Source: Anaerolineales bacterium
Lineage (GTDB): Bacteria > Chloroflexota > Anaerolineae > Anaerolineales > UBA4823
Length of the DNA: 14,838 nt
Direction of reading: 5' to 3'
Assembly: GCA_016932955.1 (NCBI GenBank)
Contig: JAFGBV010000250.1
Span: 1 to 14,838 of the forward strand
Under the pieces are notes generated by a model. That model made no database searches. It had not been told where the DNA came from and worked only from the letters and a program-made list of their open reading frames with translations. Shown piece by piece: positions 7,367 to 13,485 of this stretch. Position 1 is the first letter of the stretch. Each line of letters begins with the position of its first letter. The position numbers and the translations under genes were made by a program.

Positions 7367-8764
7367 ATGAATGATATAGTTTTCCAGTTAATTAGAGCCT
7401 TTGGCACGCAGAAGGTACTGACCGGAGCAGCCCTGGAAAGCCGCAGGAGCAGCTATTTAGAAAACGCACCTCTTACCGCGAAAGCACTGCTGCTGCCTAC
7501 CAGCACAGAGGATGTTTCAGCGATGCTACACATGTGCCAGACTGCCAGTCAGGTGGTGGTACCGCAGGGTGGGTTGACCAACCTTGTCTTTAACACCCAT
7601 ACGACATCTGATGAGATTGCCCTTTCCCTTGAGGGATTGAACCAGATTGAGGAGATCGACCCGCTGGGTGGGACTCTGACTGTGCAGGCCGGGGCGACAC
7701 TGCAGCGTGTTCAAGATGCCGCCTCCGCTGCGGGTTTGTTCTTCCCACTCGACCTGCCGGCACGCGAGTCGGCAGTCATCGGGGGATTGGTGGGAACGAA
7801 CGCTGGTGGGCTGCGGGTGGTACGCTACGGGATGATGCGCGATATTGTCCTGGGTTTAGAGGTTGTACTTGCCGATGGAACTGTTCTGAACATGATGAAC
7901 AAGATGCTCAAGAAAAACGCTGGTTACGACTTGAAGCAGCTTTTCATCGGCGCCGAAGGGACACTTGGCGTGGTGACCCGTGCAGTACTGCGTCTTGAGC
8001 CTCCTCAACCTGCCGCCAGCACGGCTTTCCTGGCGGTGGAGCGGTTTGAGCAAGTGGCGGCGTTGCTGGTGCTTGCGAAGGAATGCCTGGGAGGTCAGCT
8101 CACTTCATTCGAGGTGCTGTGGAATGAGTTTTATCGCTTGACCACAACGCCGCCCGCTCCAAACCCTCCATCGCTTCCCCAGGATTCGCCCTGCTATGTG
8201 CTGGTAGAATGTCTAGGCAAAGATGAGGAAGAAGAAAAGGCGCGTATGCAGGTGCTGCTTAATCAAGCACGCCGTCAAAACCTGTTCACAGCAGCGATGT
8301 TGGCGCAGACTCCAGAACAAAGATCTGCGTTCTGGCGCGCTCGAGAAGATACTACTCAGATGGAGCAGCAGTACCGCGTGACCTACCATTTTGACGTCAG
8401 CCTGCCCATCGTGCATATGGAAAGCTACCTGGCTCGTGTGCAGTCAGAGTTGAACGCCGTTTTCGGCAATGTGAAACTGTGGATCTTTGGGCACCTGGCA
8501 GACAGCAACCTGCATATCGGTGTGGGGGGCGGCTCAGTCTCGGAGGAAGGGCATAAGCGCGTTGAAGAGATTATCTACCTGCCTCTGATGCCGATCGCCG
8601 GCTCTATCTCAGCCGAACACGGAATCGGGTTGCGCAAGAAACCCTACCTGGGTCTCAGCCGCACAACCGAAGAAGTAGCCTTGATGCGCCGTCTGAAATC
8701 CGTGCTTGACCCGCGCGGCATCCTTAACCCAGGCAAAATATTCGACCTGGACAGCGCATCATAA
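7367..8764 (+). CDS. FAD-linked 2-hydroxyacid dehydrogenase (GlcD/D2HGDH-like)
   Basis: Flavoprotein of 465 aa with an N-terminal FAD_binding_4 domain and a C-terminal FAD-oxidase_C domain. It would oxidise a D-2-hydroxy acid (lactate, glycolate or 2-hydroxyglutarate type) to the 2-oxo acid, passing electrons to a quinone or an electron-transfer protein. FAD motifs are PQGGLTNLV (66-74), ESAVIGGLVGTNAGGLRVVR (134-153) and GYDLKQLFIGAEGTLGVVT (186-204). The C-terminal catalytic/metal motifs are FGHLADSNLH (374-383), SAEHGIGLRKK (415-425) and LNPGKIFD (453-460). The length is normal. No cysteine-rich iron-sulfur partner (GlcF/LldE-like) is encoded nearby. The start follows the serine hydrolase by 52 bases and has only an A-rich, weak ribosome site. 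The stop overlaps that of the convergent cyclodeaminase gene by 6 bases. Confidence 0.88.
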   Translation: MNDIVFQLIRAFGTQKVLTGAALESRRSSYLENAPLTAKALLLPTSTEDVSAMLHMCQTASQVVVPQGGLTNLVFNTHTTSDEIALSLEGLNQIEEIDPLGGTLTVQAGATLQRVQDAASAAGLFFPLDLPARESAVIGGLVGTNAGGLRVVRYGMMRDIVLGLEVVLADGTVLNMMNKMLKKNAGYDLKQLFIGAEGTLGVVTRAVLRLEPPQPAASTAFLAVERFEQVAALLVLAKECLGGQLTSFEVLWNEFYRLTTTPPAPNPPSLPQDSPCYVLVECLGKDEEEEKARMQVLLNQARRQNLFTAAMLAQTPEQRSAFWRAREDTTQMEQQYRVTYHFDVSLPIVHMESYLARVQSELNAVFGNVKLWIFGHLADSNLHIGVGGGSVSEEGHKRVEEIIYLPLMPIAGSISAEHGIGLRKKPYLGLSRTTEEVALMRRLKSVLDPRGILNPGKIFDLDSAS

Positions 8765-9733
8765 CTTCAGTGTCGTGCCAAGCCCAAGCTCTTGCGCACG
8801 GCGGTATATCTCGGGAGCCACCGCCATGTCGTCCATAGCCAGGCCAAGGTTCATCGCCAGGGTGCGTTGTTTTGCATCCTGGCGCCCTGGCTTCCTTCCT
8901 GCGACCAACTCGCCCAACTCAGCATATGGTTCGGGCGTCACCTTGAAATACCCCGATCGTCGGTGGTCATCGAACTGGGGCAGGTCGTCTGTGCACAGCA
9001 GGTCGATCTGCACCAACGCCCCGCCGCTCCAATACGAGTCGTAGTCCACCGCCGAGCCAAAACCACCTGGCTTGAGCCAATCTTTCTGAATGGTAGGGCG
9101 TGGTTCGAGCAAGATTGGCCCTGAGGTGACCACCAGGTCGCTGTCCACCACAGCCTGGCGCGGCTCACTGACACCGACAATCTCAAAGTCAAACCGCTGG
9201 CGCATCTCGTCGATATAACGCGCCTGGGCGTCTTGGTTTACATCGTAGGCATAGACGCGTTTAAGGGAAAAGACGCTTGCCAACCCAATCAGGTTGGTGC
9301 GCCCCTGCATCCCGCAGGCCAGGATCCCCGCTACTTCGCTATCCGGTCGCGCCAGGTGTTTGGCGGCGATGGCGGTCTTCGCACCTGTACGATAGGCGGT
9401 AATCCAGGTGCAGTCCATCACCGCGTAAGGCAGGCCGGTTTCCACGTCGTTGAGGACGATCAAGCCGCTGATATACGGCAGTCCCTTGCGCGCATTGTCC
9501 GGAAAGCCTGCCACCCATTTCATCCCTGCCGAGCGTAGCGAGGGGATATACGCTGGCATGGCGTGGATGAAGGCATCTGATAGGGGATGAATGCCGGGCT
9601 TAGGCGGCATTTCGACTTTGCCCTGGCTCTTTTCAAGAAAAGCATCCTCAAGGCGGCTGATGATTGTCTGCATATCGAGCGCGACAGATTCAACTTCGGC
9701 ACGAGAAAGGTAAGTTATTTTTGGGGATAGCAT
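8759..9733 (-). CDS. Ornithine cyclodeaminase/mu-crystallin family NAD(P)-dependent enzyme
   Basis: Protein of 324 aa in the OCD_Mu_crystall family, which includes ornithine and lysine cyclodeaminases, alanine dehydrogenases and cyclic-imine reductases (1-pyrroline- or 1-piperideine-2-carboxylate). Visible are K72 in GMKWVAGFP (carboxylate-binding lysine), R115 in TAYRTGAKTAIAAKHLA, the nucleotide turn GILACGMQGR (136-145) and D230 in GFGSAVDYDS, where cyclodeaminases keep a catalytic aspartate. The first glycine of the usual GxGxQ turn is alanine. The context PGKxE that follows the aspartate in true cyclodeaminases is absent, so a dehydrogenase/reductase role is at least as likely. A GTG at 9745 adds four codons but lies in the ribosome site; the ATG at 9733 is the start. 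It is divergent from the ECF importer and convergent with the FAD dehydrogenase. Confidence 0.87.
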   Translation of the reverse strand: MLSPKITYLSRAEVESVALDMQTIISRLEDAFLEKSQGKVEMPPKPGIHPLSDAFIHAMPAYIPSLRSAGMKWVAGFPDNARKGLPYISGLIVLNDVETGLPYAVMDCTWITAYRTGAKTAIAAKHLARPDSEVAGILACGMQGRTNLIGLASVFSLKRVYAYDVNQDAQARYIDEMRQRFDFEIVGVSEPRQAVVDSDLVVTSGPILLEPRPTIQKDWLKPGGFGSAVDYDSYWSGGALVQIDLLCTDDLPQFDDHRRSGYFKVTPEPYAELGELVAGRKPGRQDAKQRTLAMNLGLAMDDMAVAPEIYRRAQELGLGTTLKL

Positions 9734-9738
9734 AGTTT

Positions 9739-9743
9739 CCTCC
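9739..9743 (-). promoter_or_regulatory. Ribosome binding site that fixes the cyclodeaminase start
   Basis: On the minus strand GGAGG is followed by AAACT and then ATG (9733), a spacing of 5 bases. This rules out the in-frame GTG at 9745, which overlaps the site. Confidence 0.8.
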
Positions 9744-9865
9744 ACATCGGTAAAGTGTGATGCACTCGGGTAGCTTGTATGCCTGTAACGCCCACTTGTA
9801 CCTGATGGATTGCTCTACAGCTGGTTTTCATATTGCATCATTATTTCCGGTTTAGTGTTTTAATG

Positions 9866-9886
9866 CGATAATCAATGATATTATCG
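9866..9886. promoter_or_regulatory. 21-bp palindrome, candidate operator between cyclodeaminase and ECF genes
   Basis: The arms CGATAAT (9866-9872) and ATTATCG (9880-9886) are perfect inverted repeats separated by 7 bases. Dyads of this size suit a dimeric repressor. The right arm overlaps a weak possible -35 (TTATCG) that lies 18 bases before TATTAC (9905-9910), which would drive the ECF operon. A short T-run follows at 9891-9895, but the stem is too AT-rich to be a convincing terminator. It lies between the divergent genes and could control both. Confidence 0.4.
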
Positions 9887-9934
9887 GCAATTTTTCAAGT
9901 AAAATATTACCACAACAACGGAAAAGGGAAGAGC

Positions 9935-9961
9935 CTGGGTTTAACCAGATCACCGTACGGT
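9935..9961. promoter_or_regulatory. Two short palindromes in the ECF operon leader
   Basis: CTGGGTTTAACCAG (9935-9948) is an imperfect dyad (arms CTGGTT/AACCAG with one extra G). ACCGTACGGT (9952-9961) is a perfect 10-bp palindrome. Both lie in the likely 5' untranslated leader, 27-53 bases before the S-component ATG. They may be DNA operator half-sites or small RNA hairpins. I recognise no known riboswitch here. Confidence 0.3.
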
Positions 9962-9987
9962 ATAACAAACAACAAAGGAGAGATCGG

Positions 9988-10770
9988 ATGGAAGTGAAAG
10001 AGAAAAGCCAAAGTATGCGGATCGGAGGCGCCTCAATTGCCTGGATCACACTTTACGGGGCATTATGCGGTGTTACATCGCTAATTCCCGTATTTCCATA
10101 TGTCGGCGGCGGCGGCTATGTCCCTCTGCAAACCATGTTCTCAGCCATTGCACCGGTCCTGCTTGGGGGGGTAGGCGGTATGGTGGCGGCGACCGTGGGT
10201 GGGGTGATCGGTATGTTCATCGCACCAGCAGCGTTTCCGCTCCAGCTGGTTGACGTGATCCTCACCGGAACCCTGCCGGCATTCGCTGTGTGGGTTATGA
10301 TGGAGGCCAACAAGCGCGGCTGGCTTGCCTTGTTGTGGACCATCCTCGTTGGTATTATAGGCTCACTGTTTCCATTTTATGTGCCCGGCGCCGCAGCAGG
10401 ATTTGCCCAACCAGCCAATCCGGTCACCTATTTCTTGCTGGTCGCTTACTACTGGGTAATCCCGCTGATCATCATTCTGATCCCGCTTGGAAAACGCCTG
10501 ATGCCTGACTGGATTCGCGGAACAGACCGCAAAAACAAGTATATCGGCCTGTTCCTGACCTATCTGGTTGCCCTCCTCACCTGGTTCCTACCCTGGTCAC
10601 TGCCCTACTGGTACGTGTACACTTACGAACCCTCGATGGGTGTGGCAACCCTGATTGGATATACATGGTGGGTCCCACTGTTCTCGCTGGCGATCACCAT
10701 CATCACCGTGCCGCTCGTAGAAGCGTTGCGCCGCAGCGGCCTGCCAAAAATTCCAGGCGCAATCTGGTAA
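9988..10770 (+). CDS. ECF transporter substrate-binding membrane component (S component), substrate unknown
   Basis: Integral membrane protein of 260 aa with about six to eight hydrophobic segments. It is placed as the S component because the fused ECF ATPase and EcfT follow directly. The N-terminal region has the alanine/glycine-rich look of S components (LYGALCGV at 22-29, then IPVFPYVGGGGYVPLQTMFS at 33-52 and LLGGVGGMVAATVGGVIGMF at 58-77). The segment V45-P46-L47-Q48 before a long helix resembles the layout in BioY/ThiT-type proteins. It is longer than the usual 170-220 aa and has a Trp/Tyr-rich stretch (199-228) that could form part of a binding site. The start is set by AAGGAG 7 bases upstream. 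I cannot assign it to biotin, riboflavin, thiamine, folate, cobalt/nickel or queuosine families. Confidence 0.72.
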   Translation: MEVKEKSQSMRIGGASIAWITLYGALCGVTSLIPVFPYVGGGGYVPLQTMFSAIAPVLLGGVGGMVAATVGGVIGMFIAPAAFPLQLVDVILTGTLPAFAVWVMMEANKRGWLALLWTILVGIIGSLFPFYVPGAAAGFAQPANPVTYFLLVAYYWVIPLIIILIPLGKRLMPDWIRGTDRKNKYIGLFLTYLVALLTWFLPWSLPYWYVYTYEPSMGVATLIGYTWWVPLFSLAITIITVPLVEALRRSGLPKIPGAIW

Positions 10771-10791
10771 ACGGTATCCAGGCTCTTCTTT

Positions 10792-12543
10792 ATGGACTCA
10801 TTTGAGATACAACTGGAGCAGGTCACCTTCACCTATGAAGACGGCGTTAATGCTCTATCTGAACTGAATTTGGTTGCCTGCGCCGGTGAATTTGTCGTTG
10901 TGTTGGGCGCAAACGGCGCGGGCAAATCTACGCTATGCTTTCTACTGAGCGGCATTGTCCCACACATCTACGGGGGACGTCGCGCGGGTAAGGTTAGCAT
11001 TGCCGGGAATGACCCGTGGGACGAGCCGCTGTACAAAACAGCGAAATATTCTGGCGTGCTGCTGCAGGACCCTGAGGTCCAGCTTTTCAATCCCAGCGTT
11101 TTTACTGAGATGGCTTTTGGCCCCGCTAACCTGAAAATTGACCGAGCGGAGATCATACAGCGCATTGAGGCAGCGATGACTTTGCTGCACCTGGACGGGT
11201 TGGAAAAGCGCAATCCGCGCGACCTGTCTGGCGGCCAGAAACAGCGCGTGGCTTTAGGAGCAGCGCTGACCATGCGCCCGCGTGTGCTGGTTCTGGACGA
11301 GCCAACATCCCAGCTTGATCCCATCGGACGGGCAGAGGTCGTCGAGGCGATCCATCGGCTTAAATCTACTGGTGAAATGACTATCGTCATGACCACGCAC
11401 GAGACCGGTGATATCCTCGACCTGGCCGACCGTGTGGTGGTTCTGGACCAGGGGCGGATTATCCTTTCGGGTACTCCCGCTGAAGTATTTTCCCAACCAG
11501 AGACACTGGAAGCTGCTGGGGTAAAAATTCCCGACTCGCTTGGCATCCTGTTGAACCTGGACCAGCGGGCCGGTGTAGTCACCCATTTGAGTGATGAACA
11601 GGTGAAAAACCTTGACAGTAATGCGGTCAGCAGGCACGCCCGTGAGTTGGTAGGCCAGGAGCGCCTCGAAGTCATTGGGCCACAGGAGGAGCCGCTGGTA
11701 AAGATTAACACGGCATCCCAACCTGCACTGGAGGCCGTAAACCTCACCTTCCAATACCCGGGGTATCCACCGGTTAAAGCGCTGGAGAATATCAACCTGG
11801 CTGTACCCAAGGGAGAGATCGTGGGAATCATAGGCCAGAACGGCTCCGGAAAAAGCACCCTGGTTAAGTCGTTTGTTGGCCTGCTCCGACCAACCAGGGG
11901 TGAAGTGCGGGTGAATGGGCAAAACATCGCCAGTATCCCAGTTGGACAGATGGCACGCCAGGTGGGACTGGTGTTGCAAAATCCAGATTATCAGCTATTC
12001 ACATCTTCTTGCCGCGAAGAGATCCTGTTTGGGTTAAAGAACCTGGGCGTCGAGGGCGATGAAGCCGAGGAAAAAGTTCGTACGGCACTCACCCTGGTCG
12101 GGCTCGAAAACGAGTGGGAAACCTTCCCTTTCCGCATGTCTTTTGGTGACAGGCGCAAGCTGGCAGTGGCTGCAACCATCGCCCTGGATCCCCAGGTGTT
12201 AATTCTGGACGAGCCGACCACTGCGCAAGACCACCTGGGACGTTACCAGCTGGCCGATATCAGCCGGCGCATTCGCGATGAGAGCGGGCGCACCATTTTA
12301 ATGATCACCCACGACATGGATTTAATCGCCCATTATGCCGAGCGGTTGGTGGTTATGTGGAACGGCAGCATTTTGCTGGATGCCCCCTCCGGTGAGGCTT
12401 TTGCTCAGAAAGATCTCCTGGCACGTACTTTCCTGCGCCCACCGGTGACTGCTGAAATCGCGGCAAATCTGCAAGACCTTGGGGTCTCCGCCAGCGTGAT
12501 CACTCCCGACGCATTCCTCAACCATTTCAGGAGGGCAAGCTGA
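10792..12543 (+). CDS. ECF transporter ATPase, fused A and A' subunits
   Basis: Protein of 583 aa with two complete ABC ATPase domains. Domain 1 (about 5-245): Walker A GANGAGKST (39-47), Q-loop LLQDPEVQLF (90-99), signature LSGGQ (145-149), Walker B VLVLDE (165-170) and H203. Domain 2 (about 312-545): Walker A GQNGSGKST (348-356), Q-loop LQNPDYQLF (395-403), Walker B VLILDE (469-474) and H507. The QxPxxQLF Q-loops are the hallmark of ECF ATPases. In domain 2 the signature is MSFGD (449-453), a degenerate form of LSGGQ. A linker of about 65 residues joins the halves, and a tail of about 40 residues follows. The ATG comes 21 bases after the S-component stop and has no clear ribosome site, so translation is probably coupled. 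Its stop overlaps the EcfT start by one base. Confidence 0.93.
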   Translation: MDSFEIQLEQVTFTYEDGVNALSELNLVACAGEFVVVLGANGAGKSTLCFLLSGIVPHIYGGRRAGKVSIAGNDPWDEPLYKTAKYSGVLLQDPEVQLFNPSVFTEMAFGPANLKIDRAEIIQRIEAAMTLLHLDGLEKRNPRDLSGGQKQRVALGAALTMRPRVLVLDEPTSQLDPIGRAEVVEAIHRLKSTGEMTIVMTTHETGDILDLADRVVVLDQGRIILSGTPAEVFSQPETLEAAGVKIPDSLGILLNLDQRAGVVTHLSDEQVKNLDSNAVSRHARELVGQERLEVIGPQEEPLVKINTASQPALEAVNLTFQYPGYPPVKALENINLAVPKGEIVGIIGQNGSGKSTLVKSFVGLLRPTRGEVRVNGQNIASIPVGQMARQVGLVLQNPDYQLFTSSCREEILFGLKNLGVEGDEAEEKVRTALTLVGLENEWETFPFRMSFGDRRKLAVAATIALDPQVLILDEPTTAQDHLGRYQLADISRRIRDESGRTILMITHDMDLIAHYAERLVVMWNGSILLDAPSGEAFAQKDLLARTFLRPPVTAEIAANLQDLGVSASVITPDAFLNHFRRAS

Positions 12544-13364
12544 TGCAGATTCCATTCCGCTACATAGACCGCAACACGCTTGTCCACCGCATGCACCCAT
12601 TGCTCAAGATCCTGTATATGGTGTTAACCCTGGCTGTGATCCTCACTCCGCTCAAGGAAGTGAAGTACGTCTTTGTACCGCTGGTTTGGCTGGTATTATC
12701 GATCATCTTATGGGCCATCGCCAGAATTGAAGTCAGCCGTTTCCAGGCTCTGATTAAGTTGCTCCTGGGAACATTTACCTTTCTCATACTCGTCCAGGGC
12801 TTCACCTACCGCTGGGGGAGCACGGTTGTCTTGCAGCTTTTTAATTTAAAGTATGGTGAAACCAATGTAGGAGCGCTTAAACTCGAGGGAATGATCTTCG
12901 GAGCAATGCTGTGCCTGCGCATCCTTACCGCTACGATCTCGCTGCCGCTGCTGGTGATGACCACCTCATCCAACGATCTGATGAACGCCTTCCGCCAGCT
13001 GCGCCTGCCTAAGGTAGCAACGTTCATGATCGTCAGCGCGCTGTCCTTCACTACACTGATTTTCGAGATGTGGGAGCATATCACCGGGGCGCAAAAGCTG
13101 CGCGCTTTCGACATTGACCGAATGAACCCGGTGGCCAAGCTGCGCCGTGCCTACGTGCCTATTGTCACTCCATTAATTCTCCTGTTGTTCCGAAAGGCAA
13201 ATGACTTCCAGATTGCGCTGGAGACACGCGGCTTCGGCACTCCCGGCGACCCAACAGTCATTGAAGATCGCCTTTTCACCGTGATGGATTGGATCATGCT
13301 GGCAATTATCGTAATGGTGTTTGCCATGACCCAATATCTGCGTCTTCGCCTTAATGCAATGTAA
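12543..13364 (+). CDS. ecfT: ECF transporter transmembrane coupling component (T component)
   Basis: Membrane protein of 273 aa of the CbiQ/EcfT family, which couples the ATPases to the S component. Hydrophobic helices lie around 20-35, 42-60, 68-85, 117-138 and 246-265. The two cytoplasmic coupling-helix motifs are recognisable: AQKLRAFD (183-190) and ALETRGFG (225-232), the second being the canonical xRG form and the first having R-A in place of R-G. A strong AGGAGGGC lies in the last codons of the ATPase gene, and the ATG overlaps its TGA (TGATG). With the S and A-A' genes it makes a complete single-operon (group I-like) ECF importer. No clear terminator follows. Confidence 0.9.
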   Translation: MQIPFRYIDRNTLVHRMHPLLKILYMVLTLAVILTPLKEVKYVFVPLVWLVLSIILWAIARIEVSRFQALIKLLLGTFTFLILVQGFTYRWGSTVVLQLFNLKYGETNVGALKLEGMIFGAMLCLRILTATISLPLLVMTTSSNDLMNAFRQLRLPKVATFMIVSALSFTTLIFEMWEHITGAQKLRAFDIDRMNPVAKLRRAYVPIVTPLILLLFRKANDFQIALETRGFGTPGDPTVIEDRLFTVMDWIMLAIIVMVFAMTQYLRLRLNAM

Positions 13365-13426
13365 AACCGGAAAAATTTATCCAAAAGTAAAACTATAAAT
13401 AGATGCAACAAGCATTGTATTACTTA

Positions 13427-13455
13427 TTGACTCGCCCCCTTACCGATACTATAAT
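13427..13455 (+). promoter_or_regulatory. Near-consensus sigma70 promoter before the deacetylase-like gene
   Basis: TTGACT (13427-13432) is separated by 17 bases from a perfect TATAAT (13450-13455). The predicted start near 13462 leaves a leader of about 24 bases with GGGGG (13477-13481) 4 bases before the ATG. This shows the secreted-protein gene has its own transcription, separate from the ECF operon. Confidence 0.8.
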
Positions 13456-13485
13456 GATAGAATATATCTTGTTTCTGGGGGTAAA

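Noticed and set aside
10968..11927. 319-codon and 241-codon minus-strand frames opposite the ECF ATPase
   Set aside because: Both are antisense to two intact ABC ATPase domains and have low-complexity Ser/Arg/Thr-rich translations typical of shadow frames.
13365..13426. Terminator after the T component
   Set aside because: Only 4-bp stems (for example ATGC/GCAT around AACAA) without a T-tract were found.
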